This document shows, in pieces, positions 19,689-29,615 of a stretch of 64,000 nt of DNA. The notes below the pieces were generated by a model. That model was given only the letters and a program-made list of their open reading frames with translations, was not told the origin of the DNA and did not search any database. Where the stretch lies: assembly GCF_000517085.1 (NCBI RefSeq), contig NZ_KI912107.1, positions 628,425 through 692,424 of the forward strand, read 5' to 3'. Both the position numbers and the translations under genes were made by a program. The stretch is from Saccharicrinis fermentans DSM 9555 = JCM 21142 (GTDB lineage Bacteria > Bacteroidota > Bacteroidia > Bacteroidales > Marinilabiliaceae). How positions within the stretch are numbered: position 1 is the first letter of the stretch; each line of letters opens with the position of its first letter.

Positions 19689-22649
19689 ATGTTTCAAAAC
19701 AAGATAATTTTAATAGCAATACTTATTGGTTTAGCGGTGCGGGTAAATGGCGTAAGTGGTCAGGCAACTAACTTCTCAATAGCATCAGAACACCACATTG
19801 TAAATATTGCGATAGATAAAAAGGAAGCGAGAGTCGTTCAAATTGCCGCAGATATGTTGGCGTCTGATATACTTAATGTCAGTGGAAAAAAGCCGGAGAT
19901 TTCTTCTGTGATTAAGGAAATGGGGATTGTGGCCGGAACGATTGGGGAAAGCAGGCTGATTGATCAATTTATCTCAAATAAGAATTTGGATGTTAGTCAG
20001 GTAAAAGGTAAGTGGGAGACTTATTCTTTACAAGTAATAGCGAATCCGGACAATAAGCAGGGTAAAATATTGCTTATCGCGGGTAGTGATCGTCGTGCTA
20101 CAGCTTTTGGTTTGTTGGAGATTTCCAGGATGATTGGTGTGTCACCTTGGGAATGGTGGGCTGATGTAATACCAGAAGAAAAAGAAAATCTGACCATTGC
20201 TGTTGAGAACAGAATTTATGGTTCTCCATCGGTGAAATACCGGGGTATCTTTTTAAATGATGAAGATTGGGGCTTGCAGCGTTGGGCTGCTTTGAATTAT
20301 GAGCCGGAAACGGGAGATATTGGCCCCAAAACCTATGCGAAGGTGTTTGAGTTGTTGTTGCGTTTGCGTGCCAATACCATTTGGCCGGCCATGCATTCTT
20401 GTACCAAACCTTTTTATTTTTATCCGGAAAATAAACAGGTAGCGGATGATTATGCCATTGTTGTGGGTACGTCTCATTGCGAACCGATGCTTTGTAATAT
20501 TAATGCTGAGTGGGATAGTGATAAAATGGGTGAATGGCGTTATGATAGTAATTCTGAAGCCATCAAGCATTTGTTTGAATCCAGAGCAAAGGAAAGCGCC
20601 GGTCTTGAAAGTATTTACACCATGGGTATGCGTGGAGAACATGATTCGCCGATGATAGTTGGCGCCGATGATACGGAATCGCAGGTTCAATTGTTGGAGC
20701 AGGTGGTGCGTGATCAACGAGTCATATTGCGTAAAAAAACAGGCAAGCGGGCGGAGGAATTACCACAGATTTTTATTCCATACAAAGAGGTATTAACATA
20801 TTATCAAAATGGAATGGAACTGCCAGAGGACATCAGTCTGGTTTGGACCGATGATAACTATGGGTATATACGTCAATTGAGTAATGCGCAGGAGCAGAAA
20901 CGTAAAGGTGGGGCTGGTGTGTATTACCATACTTCATACTGGGGGCGTCCTCATGATTATCTGTGGCTTAATTCAACAAACCCTGTTTTAATGTGGGAGG
21001 AGATGGCAAAGGCCTTTGAATTTCAGTCCCGTGATTTGTGGATTTTAAATTGTGGCGATATAAAACCGCATGAATATAATATTGAGTTATTTCTGGATAT
21101 GGCCTGGGATATGTCTTCATTTGAAAAAAGTGAAAGTGTTAAAACGCATATGGATTATTGGGCAGGTAGAGAATTTGGTGAAAAAAATGCCCAAACGGTG
21201 ACTGAGTTGATGTATAAATATTATCATCTGGCTTTTCAACGTCGTCCTGAATTCATGGCCTGGAGTAGGGTGGAACCTGTTTGTAAACCTGGTGAAACAA
21301 CATTAAGTCAGATTCATTATGGGGATGAAGTTTCGCAAAGAATTGATGCGTATCAGGCATTAGTGGATAATGTCATTGCGTTGAGAGATCGTATGGAAAC
21401 CAATAGACAGGATGCCTTTTATGAACTGGTGTACTATCCCGTGGTGAGTGCAGCAAATATAAATCACAAGTGGTTGTATGCCTATAAAAATAAGCTTGCA
21501 GCGCAACAGGGAAGGTCTAGTGCTGCGTATTTGGGGCAAAAATCCTTGGAGGCTTATCAGCGAATACAACAGGAAACGGATTATTTTAATAGCCGCCTGC
21601 AAAATGGAAAGTGGAAGCATATCATGAATATGTCTCCGCGGAATTTGCCAGTGTTTTCGATTCCCATCATAGCTGCTGGAGTTAATACGGAGGAGGCACA
21701 GCTGGGTCTGGCTTTGGAGGGTTATGAGATGGAGGTGAATGACAATGTGATTAATTCATTTGCTGATGTATTGCCTGTTTTTAATGCCTATACCCATAAC
21801 CGCTATTTTATCGATGTATTTTTAAAGGGTGATGGGAAAATAAACTGGAAGGCGGTGGCTAATGCCGACTGGATTAAAATTACGAAAACAGTGGGAGCTA
21901 TCAACCATAAGTTACCAGAAGAACGTATATGGGTGAGTGTCGACTGGGATAAGGTACCGGTTGGGAAAAATAAAAAGGAAGCTCCTTTGGGGCATGACTA
22001 TCAGTTGATTCCTCCTGGCTATAAGGTGAATTCCTCCATCGATTTTGTGACAGCTGACACAACTATCAGTATAGGAATCTCTGTTTTTAATCCTAAGTTA
22101 AAGGAACTGAAGTATTATAAAGGACATATTGAAGATAAAGGTTTTGTTTCTATCAATGCCGAAAATTATTCCCTTAAGAAAGCAGGTAAACAAGCTGACT
22201 GGCAAACCCATGAGGGTATTGGTTATAGCGGTAAAGTGGTAACAGCCTTGCCGCGTTCTGCAGATTCTCAGTTTCATCTGCAATCTATTGTGAATAACAG
22301 CCCTGTGCTGGAATATGATTTTTATACTTTTAATTTTGGTGAAGCTCAGGTGTATTTGCAGGCCATCCCCACTCATGCCCCCAATAGTGATAGGGGTGTT
22401 CGTTGTGCGGTAGCTATTGATGATGCCGATCCAGTAGTGGTCGACTTTCAGACTTTGGGTAGAAGTGAGGAGTGGATGCAGAATGTGTTAAGAAATGCCT
22501 CCGTTCAGTCAGTGCCTCAGATAGTAAATAAAGCGGGCAAACACAGACTTAAAATATGGATGGTGGATCCCGGTGTCATGATTGACCAAATTCTAATTGA
22601 TTTGGGTGGATGGAAGAAGAGTTATGCTTTTCCGAGAGTTCAAAGATGA
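19689..22649 (+). CDS. Secreted xylan alpha-1,2-glucuronidase, GH115 family
   Basis: A 986-residue protein with an N-terminal signal peptide (ending VSGQ). The N-terminal GH67-like domain is followed by the GH115 barrel with RGIFLNDEDWGLQRW near residue 182, RLRANTIWPAMHSC near 222 and GTSHCEPMLCN near 258, all family signatures. The C-terminal region (VDFQTLGRSEEWMQNV near residue 920) matches the GH115 C-terminal domain. Length is normal. The enzyme removes (4-O-methyl-)glucuronic acid from xylan, on internal or terminal xylose. It lies 38 bp after the PI-PLC-like gene, so the two are probably cotranscribed. Confidence 0.92.
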   Translation: MFQNKIILIAILIGLAVRVNGVSGQATNFSIASEHHIVNIAIDKKEARVVQIAADMLASDILNVSGKKPEISSVIKEMGIVAGTIGESRLIDQFISNKNLDVSQVKGKWETYSLQVIANPDNKQGKILLIAGSDRRATAFGLLEISRMIGVSPWEWWADVIPEEKENLTIAVENRIYGSPSVKYRGIFLNDEDWGLQRWAALNYEPETGDIGPKTYAKVFELLLRLRANTIWPAMHSCTKPFYFYPENKQVADDYAIVVGTSHCEPMLCNINAEWDSDKMGEWRYDSNSEAIKHLFESRAKESAGLESIYTMGMRGEHDSPMIVGADDTESQVQLLEQVVRDQRVILRKKTGKRAEELPQIFIPYKEVLTYYQNGMELPEDISLVWTDDNYGYIRQLSNAQEQKRKGGAGVYYHTSYWGRPHDYLWLNSTNPVLMWEEMAKAFEFQSRDLWILNCGDIKPHEYNIELFLDMAWDMSSFEKSESVKTHMDYWAGREFGEKNAQTVTELMYKYYHLAFQRRPEFMAWSRVEPVCKPGETTLSQIHYGDEVSQRIDAYQALVDNVIALRDRMETNRQDAFYELVYYPVVSAANINHKWLYAYKNKLAAQQGRSSAAYLGQKSLEAYQRIQQETDYFNSRLQNGKWKHIMNMSPRNLPVFSIPIIAAGVNTEEAQLGLALEGYEMEVNDNVINSFADVLPVFNAYTHNRYFIDVFLKGDGKINWKAVANADWIKITKTVGAINHKLPEERIWVSVDWDKVPVGKNKKEAPLGHDYQLIPPGYKVNSSIDFVTADTTISIGISVFNPKLKELKYYKGHIEDKGFVSINAENYSLKKAGKQADWQTHEGIGYSGKVVTALPRSADSQFHLQSIVNNSPVLEYDFYTFNFGEAQVYLQAIPTHAPNSDRGVRCAVAIDDADPVVVDFQTLGRSEEWMQNVLRNASVQSVPQIVNKAGKHRLKIWMVDPGVMIDQILIDLGGWKKSYAFPRVQR

Positions 22650-22704
22650 AATATTGGATGTGACTTATCTGTGCCATATTTTATTCAGATAAAAACGTTT
22701 TTAT

Positions 22705-22887
22705 GAAACGGATTATGGGAATTATTTTACACACAGGAGGATGATTAGTTCTGGCGAGTCCCATATGTCCTTTGAAATTTAATAGTAATCATAGGAAACT
22801 GGCATGACCAGTGCAAATAATCGGGTACACAGGTGAATGATTGAAATTTGCATTGGCTAGTGAAGTTTCTCTAATTTTTAAACATAT
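22705..22887 (+). repeat. 90-nt palindromic leader element, two tandem units
   Basis: Unit one (22705-22794) runs from GAAACGGATTATGGG to TAATCATAG and unit two (22795-22887) from GAAACTGGCATGACC to TTTAAACATAT. Unit two has a stem CCAGTGCAAAT with ATTTGCATTGG and closely matches unit 54479-54571 in front of hflC. The last two bases (AT, 22886-22887) plus G22888 form the ATG of the phosphoesterase gene, so the element boundary falls inside the start codon. Confidence 0.75.
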
Positions 22888-24727
22888 GAAGAATCAAATG
22901 GTCCGTTATATCGTGTGGGGCTTCTTTTTATTTGTTGTTTTAGCTTGTAAACCAAGCCATACTTTTGAGGAAAAAGAACGGCAGATTGCTTTTATGGCTG
23001 ATGTACATTTGCAAGATGTGTATGGGACATTGCGCGATACGGATTACAAAGGAGTGCTCAACCCAGGTAATGGAGCATATGTGATGGCTCGTACGATGGA
23101 AGCTCAATTACATTCAACCCGGATTTTCAATGAAAATTATTTTGCCTTTCTGGCTGCATTGGATGATGTCGTAAAAAGGGGTGTGAAATATGTCGTTTTG
23201 CCGGGTGATTTTAGTGATGATGGCCAACCTATAAATGTCCGTGGCCTGCAGCGTATATTGCATGAGTACACCGAGAAATATGGCTTGCATTTTTTATTAA
23301 CAACAGGTAATCATGATCCTGTTCGTCCATTTTCGATGGACGCGGGGAAGAAAGATTTCATAGGTGAAGGTGGTCAATCACAAGTAGTGATGAGCCGTGA
23401 GGGTATGTACACTCCTAAAAGTGAAAATGAACATCCGGTGGTGATTTCTCAGGATATTAGAAAAATGGGTTATGGAGAAATTGTTCACACAATGAGTGAC
23501 TTTGGGTTTTTCCCTTCAAAAGAAGATCTGTATTGGGAGACGCCTTTCTCAACTTATGCTTATGACGATTATCACTTTGCGGATGCCAAAGAGCAAAGTG
23601 ATTTCAAACATCGCCAATACCTAATACCACCTTATTATACTTCCATGCCAGATGTTAGTTATTTGGTTGAGCCAGAGAAGGATTTGTGGTTCCTGGCCAT
23701 TGATGCCAATGTGTATATTCCGGGCGAAAATGTGAAAGATCATCCCGAGCAAGGCGAATATTATAAAAGTGCCAGTGTAGGGTATTCCAATGTGCTTACT
23801 TTTAAAAAACATCTTATAGAGTGGGTGAAGAATGTAGCTGAAAGAGCCCATAAATTGGGTAAAACTCTAATTGTATTTAGCCATTATCCCATGATTGACT
23901 TCAATGACGATGCTTCTATGTATATTCAAAACTTGATGGGGGAAGGAAAAATGCAGACACATAGAATACCAGAAGAAGATGTGGCGCGAATATTTGCCAA
24001 TGCGGGTGTTAAATTGCACTTTGGTGGTCATATGCACATCAATGATACCGGCATTCGTAAATCGGAAAAAGGGAATTGTTTAATCAATGTGCAGATCCCT
24101 TCTTTGGCCGCTTATATTCCAGCCTATAAGTTGGTTACTATAAAACATAAAGACCTGATGGAGGTGGAGACTATCGTGATTGATTCTATTCCGCGATTTA
24201 AAGAGTTGTTTCCATTGTATGAACAGGAACATGCATATTTAAGCCAGATGAAGGCTGATAATATTTGGGATGTGAATATGCTTAATGCTGCTACCTATCA
24301 TGAGTTTACCAGCTGGCATCTTCGTGAGTTGGTTCGTTTACGTTTTCTAAAAAGTGATTGGCCCGCAGATTTTAGAGACTTCTTATTGCAGGCTTCCGGA
24401 CGTGATTTACTGATGTATGCCAAGCCATCAGAGCATGCATCAGAAGAATATCTAAAACAGTTTGATAACTGGACCGGTTTTGATATGATCTATGACTTTT
24501 ATCGTTTGCGTAGTGCCGATAAATTGGCCATCAGAGATATTGGTAGGGAGAGAATTCAGCAATATCAATTGATCAATAAAGCTATTCTAAACCACTCAAA
24601 TACGAATGATCTTATGTGGGGTAAATTTCAAAGTTTTGCGACTACCTTTCATCATTTTTTAAATGGTGAGCCGGCCGATCATTTTGAGGTTAACCTAAAG
24701 GATGGAACCATCATCGACTTGCAGTAA
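22886..24727 (+). CDS. Calcineurin-like metallophosphoesterase lipoprotein
   Basis: A 613-residue lipoprotein (lipobox VLAC near residue 19). The metallophosphoesterase core shows ADVHLQD near residue 37, LPGDFSDDG near residue 111, TTGNHDP near residue 137 and FGGHMHIND near residue 385, so all five metal-ligand blocks (D-x-H, GD, GNHD, and the histidines up to GHxH) are present. It should hydrolyse phosphomono- or diesters at the envelope; the substrate is unknown. I start at ATG 22886. A longer reading from 22841 would translate the tail of the repeat element (MKFALASEVSLIFKH), and the same false extension appears at hflC. It precedes the hybrid sensor gene by 92 bp. Confidence 0.88.
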   Translation: MKNQMVRYIVWGFFLFVVLACKPSHTFEEKERQIAFMADVHLQDVYGTLRDTDYKGVLNPGNGAYVMARTMEAQLHSTRIFNENYFAFLAALDDVVKRGVKYVVLPGDFSDDGQPINVRGLQRILHEYTEKYGLHFLLTTGNHDPVRPFSMDAGKKDFIGEGGQSQVVMSREGMYTPKSENEHPVVISQDIRKMGYGEIVHTMSDFGFFPSKEDLYWETPFSTYAYDDYHFADAKEQSDFKHRQYLIPPYYTSMPDVSYLVEPEKDLWFLAIDANVYIPGENVKDHPEQGEYYKSASVGYSNVLTFKKHLIEWVKNVAERAHKLGKTLIVFSHYPMIDFNDDASMYIQNLMGEGKMQTHRIPEEDVARIFANAGVKLHFGGHMHINDTGIRKSEKGNCLINVQIPSLAAYIPAYKLVTIKHKDLMEVETIVIDSIPRFKELFPLYEQEHAYLSQMKADNIWDVNMLNAATYHEFTSWHLRELVRLRFLKSDWPADFRDFLLQASGRDLLMYAKPSEHASEEYLKQFDNWTGFDMIYDFYRLRSADKLAIRDIGRERIQQYQLINKAILNHSNTNDLMWGKFQSFATTFHHFLNGEPADHFEVNLKDGTIIDLQ

Positions 24728-24819
24728 GGTATATTTGTGTTGGAGCCCTAGTTGGAAATGAAATATGATTTTTGTAGATTAATTCTACTATAGGATGTTA
24801 GTTTTACAATTTTTAATGT

Positions 24820-27800
24820 ATGCGAATAATTATTCAGGTCATAGGTTTACTGGTCTTTTTTTTAGAGGCTAATGGTGAAGTGCTTCGTTTTGAACATTAT
24901 AGTGATGAAAATGGACTTTCGCATAATTCAGTGAGATCAATCATACAAGATACCAAAGGCTATATTTGGTTGGGTACTTTTGGGGGTGTTAATCGCTTTA
25001 ATGGTTATAGTTTTAAGGCCTATACAGGTAAGCCTAATGATGTTAGTTATTTGCAGGATAATGATATTACTCAATTGGTTTTAGGTGACGATGAGCATAT
25101 GTGGATTGGCACCAGTAATGGATTGACGCGTTATCATATTCCCACTTCATCATTTATTACATTTCATCCCGATTCAATGGGCTGTGAGTTGGTGGGTAAT
25201 AAAATAAGATCGTTATTTATTGATAGTGAGAAACGGGTGTGGGCTGGAACCAAGAATAATGGCCTTTGCTATTATAGTCATCGTAAAAAAATATTTGTGC
25301 CTGTTGAAATGGGGGCGGTTAAATATGTTCGGTCTATATTTCAAACGCAAGATAAAACCATATGGGTGGGAACTTTCGGATATGGTTTGTATGCCATCCG
25401 CATGGATGGGGAGGACCGCATCCAAAGTACAACTCATTATGATTTGAAAGGAATACCAGGCAGCGAATTAAACCCTGATGTGTTTTTTATATATCAGGAC
25501 CATAAGTTTGATTTGTTTGTGGGAACACGCTATGGTTTGTTTAAAAAAAATAAATTCACAGATGCCTTTGATTTGGTTAAGCAGAAGAATGTGACTCCTG
25601 ATTTTTTTAGATGCATCACGCAAGGACCCAACGGAAAGTATTGGGTGGGAACATTAAAAGGTTTATTGGTGTGTGACTTGTTGGAGGATATCTCCATCGA
25701 TAAATATGAAAGGTATGTGAATGATCTTTCAGATCCCGGGTCATTGGGTAATAATTATGTTACTTCTTTATTTTTTGATAAATCAGGTGTTCTTTGGATT
25801 GGAACAGAAAATGGTTTGGATAAATATGATCCGTTCAGAAACCAGTTTAAGACCATCAGAGGACAAAGTCTAGCCAAAGATGTTGCGTTAGATGTTAGTA
25901 GTTATGGGAAGACTGTAGATGGTCACTTGCTGTTGGGAACACATTCCAATGGATTGTATTTGCTTAAAAATGACTCGTTTCGACAAATATCATCCAACGA
26001 ACATCGTATTGCCAGTATTTATAGCGCCGATGGAAAAGTATTTTATTGTGGTTTGTGGGATGGTAGAATTCTCAAATACAATTACCTAAGTGCTCACATT
26101 GAAATAATAGATGTGGGTATTAATGATTCGCCTGTGTTTTCTATTTTAAAAGTAGCACCCTCCTTATTGCTCATTGGGTCACATAATGAAGGACTACACC
26201 AATATGATTTGAAATCCCGAATGCATAAAAAAATAAAAGCTGATATACAAAACCTTACAGGGATCAATAAGATAATTCAGGATGATGCAAATATGATTTG
26301 GTTTGCAACGCAAAATGGTGTATTTAAGTATGATAGGTATAAAGAGGAGGTTAAGAACTATATCCATAGTGCTCATGATAGTATCAGCTTGTCAAATATC
26401 GAAGTGAAAGATATCTTGATAGATGCCGATGGTAAAATATGGGCAGGTACTAGACAGGGACTGAATTATTATGATGCCACATTGGATAATTTTGTACCAG
26501 TACATACGCCCCCAGAGCTAAAGGATATTTGGATTACAGATATGGCGATTGATTCCCTGGGGAAAATGTGGCTCAATATTAATTATAACCAAATTGCCAA
26601 TTATAATCCAAGAAACAATGAGCTGCGATTTTATATCGTGAAAAGTGGTATGAGATCAACGATCTATTACAAAAGAGGTTTTTTATATTTTGATCATTCG
26701 AGAATTTATTTGGGGGGTGAAAATGGTATCATCTATTTTGCGCCTACGGGAATGTATGAAAATATCTATTCGCCAAAGCCTGTAATCGATAAGTTGGTGG
26801 TTCATAATAAAGAAGTGTTTTGTGGCGATGAGATCAATGGACAGGTTATTCTGAATAAGAACTTTAATTATGTGCCCAAGGTAGAACTGAATTATGTGAA
26901 TAGAGACTTTTCGGTTTCTTTTTCTTCATCATCGTATGTAAATCAACGACTTAATCAGTACCAATATGTGCTGAATGGCTATACTGAAGAATGGACAACG
27001 GTGGGTAGTGATCAACGTAATGTGCAATTTACCAACCTTAAACCAGGCAAGTATAAACTTAGGTTGAAAGCTAGAAATAATGATGGATATTGGAGCGATG
27101 AATCCATGTATGAGATTATCATCATGCCACCATTTTGGTACACATATAAGGCTTTTGCTATTTATATTATATTGTTTTTGTTGTTGATATTTCAAATTCG
27201 GCGTATAACCATTTTTCGCATAAAGATGAAGCAGGAGTTGCTGTTTGAAAAAATTAAACGCGAAAAAGATGAAAAACTCAACGAAGAAAAACTTCGTTTC
27301 TTTACCAATATTTCGCATGAACTTAAAACACCACTTACCCTTATTCTTGGTCCGGCCAAGCAATTATTGGAGTTTAATCATGTTAGTCAGGAGGTGCGAA
27401 AAAATCATCAGCTAATATATTCCAATGCTGCACGTTTGTTGGGACTTGTAAATCAGATTATTGATTTTAGAAAAGTAGAGCGGGGTGAGGTGGAATTAAA
27501 GGTTTCGCACATCGAAATAGTACATTATACACAAGAACTGTTTGCGTCTTTTCAAATAATGGCCGACCAAAAACAATTGGCTTATTCTTTTGATTGTAAG
27601 CAGGAAAAAATTGAGGGATGGATCGATGTTAATAAGTATGAACGAATCATTTTTAACCTGTTATCTAATGCTTTTAAGTTTACCTTAAATGGGCAAGTGA
27701 AATTATCCCTGGATATCGTGGAAAAGGGAAAGCGATGTATTCAAATAGCAGTTCAGGATACAGGAATAGGTATCCCTAAGAATAGACAAGGAAAGATATT

Positions 27801-28815
27801 TAATCGCTTTTATCAGGTAAAGGAACAGTTAAAATATAATACAGGCTCAGGTATTGGTCTTTCTTTTGTAAAATCATTGGTTGAGATTCATCATGGTGAA
27901 ATATCGTTTGAAAGTGAGATAAACAAAGGATCTACCTTTTATATTCTTCTGCCCATTGGTAAAACGTCGTATGCCAGCAATGAACTGTTTGAATGTAATA
28001 TTATCACACCTTCAGTAAAAACTTCCATTGAAGAACCTGATGAAGTACGGGTGGAGTCTTTTGCAAATAAGGAGCCTTTGCTGATCATAGAGGATAATGA
28101 AGAGCTTCGTAAGTATATTGCCAATACACTGTCTGATACCTATAAAACTTATGAGTCTTCTAATGGTGAGGAAGGACTGGAGCTTGTGAGAAAAATTCGA
28201 CCGGTGGTGGTGGTGTCTGATGTGATGATGGAACGTATGGATGGGTTTGAATTCTGCCGGCAGCTGAAAAAAGACCAAGAGATAAGTCATATACCGGTTA
28301 TCTTGCTTACAGCTTTGGCCGAGATAGAAAATAAAAAAGAGGGTCTGAAGATAGGTGCAGATGCTTATATCTCTAAGCCGTTTGACCCTTCGCTATTAAA
28401 GGTTCAAATCATTAATATTATAGAAAACAGACGTAAGTTAAAAGAACGCTACTCTTCGGAGGCCGATATGGAAATTGACCAGCTCTCTCACTCGCAGGCC
28501 GACGATGAATTTATTAGCAAAATACAAGTGTTCATTCAAGAAAATATGATGAGCCCTAAACTGAATAAAGAGCTTCTGTGTTCTGAATTTGGTATTAGTT
28601 CCTCAAAATTATACAGAAAGATTAAAGAACTAACCGATCTTTCGCCAAATGAAATGATTAGAACCGTGCGACTGAAAAATGCCTTTGTGTTATTAAAGAA
28701 TGGTAATAATAATGTTTCTGAGGTGGCTTATAAAGTTGGTTTTAGTGACCCGTTTTATTTTAGTCGGTGTTTTAGTAAACAGTTTGGACATCCTCCTAGT
28801 AAGCTTTTAAGCTAA
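24820..28815 (+). CDS. Hybrid two-component system sensor/regulator (HTCS)
   Basis: A 1331-residue one-protein phosphorelay. A signal peptide is followed by ~14 periplasmic two-component propeller repeats (repeated WIGT/WVGT, G-L-x-x-Y motifs) to about residue 690, a Y_Y_Y domain (~700-765), one membrane helix (~772-795), a HisKA domain with His833 in FTNISHELKTPL, an HATPase domain (NLLSNAFKFT, DTGIGIP, GSGIGLS), a receiver with Asp1134 in VVSDVMMERMDG, and a C-terminal AraC-type HTH (ending near residue 1331). Such proteins bind oligosaccharides in the periplasm and switch on nearby glycan-use genes. The upstream GH115 suggests a xylan-derived ligand, which is inference. All catalytic residues appear intact. 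Confidence 0.94.
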   Translation: MRIIIQVIGLLVFFLEANGEVLRFEHYSDENGLSHNSVRSIIQDTKGYIWLGTFGGVNRFNGYSFKAYTGKPNDVSYLQDNDITQLVLGDDEHMWIGTSNGLTRYHIPTSSFITFHPDSMGCELVGNKIRSLFIDSEKRVWAGTKNNGLCYYSHRKKIFVPVEMGAVKYVRSIFQTQDKTIWVGTFGYGLYAIRMDGEDRIQSTTHYDLKGIPGSELNPDVFFIYQDHKFDLFVGTRYGLFKKNKFTDAFDLVKQKNVTPDFFRCITQGPNGKYWVGTLKGLLVCDLLEDISIDKYERYVNDLSDPGSLGNNYVTSLFFDKSGVLWIGTENGLDKYDPFRNQFKTIRGQSLAKDVALDVSSYGKTVDGHLLLGTHSNGLYLLKNDSFRQISSNEHRIASIYSADGKVFYCGLWDGRILKYNYLSAHIEIIDVGINDSPVFSILKVAPSLLLIGSHNEGLHQYDLKSRMHKKIKADIQNLTGINKIIQDDANMIWFATQNGVFKYDRYKEEVKNYIHSAHDSISLSNIEVKDILIDADGKIWAGTRQGLNYYDATLDNFVPVHTPPELKDIWITDMAIDSLGKMWLNINYNQIANYNPRNNELRFYIVKSGMRSTIYYKRGFLYFDHSRIYLGGENGIIYFAPTGMYENIYSPKPVIDKLVVHNKEVFCGDEINGQVILNKNFNYVPKVELNYVNRDFSVSFSSSSYVNQRLNQYQYVLNGYTEEWTTVGSDQRNVQFTNLKPGKYKLRLKARNNDGYWSDESMYEIIIMPPFWYTYKAFAIYIILFLLLIFQIRRITIFRIKMKQELLFEKIKREKDEKLNEEKLRFFTNISHELKTPLTLILGPAKQLLEFNHVSQEVRKNHQLIYSNAARLLGLVNQIIDFRKVERGEVELKVSHIEIVHYTQELFASFQIMADQKQLAYSFDCKQEKIEGWIDVNKYERIIFNLLSNAFKFTLNGQVKLSLDIVEKGKRCIQIAVQDTGIGIPKNRQGKIFNRFYQVKEQLKYNTGSGIGLSFVKSLVEIHHGEISFESEINKGSTFYILLPIGKTSYASNELFECNIITPSVKTSIEEPDEVRVESFANKEPLLIIEDNEELRKYIANTLSDTYKTYESSNGEEGLELVRKIRPVVVVSDVMMERMDGFEFCRQLKKDQEISHIPVILLTALAEIENKKEGLKIGADAYISKPFDPSLLKVQIINIIENRRKLKERYSSEADMEIDQLSHSQADDEFISKIQVFIQENMMSPKLNKELLCSEFGISSSKLYRKIKELTDLSPNEMIRTVRLKNAFVLLKNGNNNVSEVAYKVGFSDPFYFSRCFSKQFGHPPSKLLS

Positions 28816-28861
28816 TCTATAGATAGGGTAGGTTCAGTTAATTCTTTTATTTATAGGATAT

Positions 28862-29605
28862 TTATTTAAATACTCTTTTTAAAATGTCGCTAACTCTGGC
28901 AACAGGATCCGTTCTTATTTTCTGTTCCTCATCTGCCAGCTTCAAGAATAAGCCGTCTAAAGCTTTTTGTGTCAGATAGCCTTCTAACTCCACATCAACA
29001 GTTTTTAAATTGGCCATTTGACCTACAAAGGAAGATGCTACCTTGTTGTAGTTTGATGTCATGGTAGACCAAGTATCTCCGGCAGAATAGCCGGCTATTA
29101 AATCCTTGTTGATGGAGCTTTTGATTTTAGGACTGTATAAATCAAAGAGTTTCTGATAGGTTTTGGATTTAAAATAGGTAGTGGCGGCATCATTGGATCC
29201 CTTTAGGATATTCATGGCATCGCTTATTGTCATTTCTTTAATTGCCTTGAAGAATATGGGACCTGCCTCACTGGCTGCATCCTCAGCAGCTCGGTTAATA
29301 CCCAGTATAACGTCATCAATTAACTTTTGCCCACCCGGTATTTTAGAGGCGTTTTTTACAATGATATCTGCTTCGGGGGGCAACAATATTTTTACCATTT
29401 CATCACCAAAGTAGCCATCCTTAAGTGCCAAATGGTGGGCTGCTGAATCGGTACCCACACGTAGGGCCTCTTTTAAACCGGATGCGACTTCGCTCTCTGT
29501 TAAGGGAATGTCCAGATCCATTGTGTTAACAACTTGCATAAGTTCTGCGCACCCGCTTAAGCATACGGAAATGAGGGAGATCAGTAAAATTTTTTTTATG
29601 TGCAT
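28862..29605 (-). CDS. DUF4197 lipoprotein
   Basis: A 247-residue lipoprotein with signal MHIKKILLISLISVCLSGC (lipobox LSGC). The body matches the DUF4197 family, with ALKDGYFGDEMVKILLPPEA near residue 65 and GLFLKLADEEQKIRTDPVARVSDILKRVF split at the C-terminus (GLFLKLADEEQKIRTDP). Function of the family is unknown. I use ATG 29605; the longer frame from 29653 would overlap the end of ygiQ and lack a signal peptide. It follows the YgiQ gene by 10 bp on the same strand, so they are probably cotranscribed. It is convergent with the hybrid sensor gene. Confidence 0.82.
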   Translation of the reverse strand: MHIKKILLISLISVCLSGCAELMQVVNTMDLDIPLTESEVASGLKEALRVGTDSAAHHLALKDGYFGDEMVKILLPPEADIIVKNASKIPGGQKLIDDVILGINRAAEDAASEAGPIFFKAIKEMTISDAMNILKGSNDAATTYFKSKTYQKLFDLYSPKIKSSINKDLIAGYSAGDTWSTMTSNYNKVASSFVGQMANLKTVDVELEGYLTQKALDGLFLKLADEEQKIRTDPVARVSDILKRVFK

Positions 29606-29615
29606 AGGTTTATAT

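Noticed and set aside
22841-22885. N-terminal extension of the phosphoesterase gene (from 22841)
   Set aside because: The extra codons translate the tail of the repeat element; an identical extension appears in front of hflC (54549). The lipoprotein signal starts at ATG 22886.
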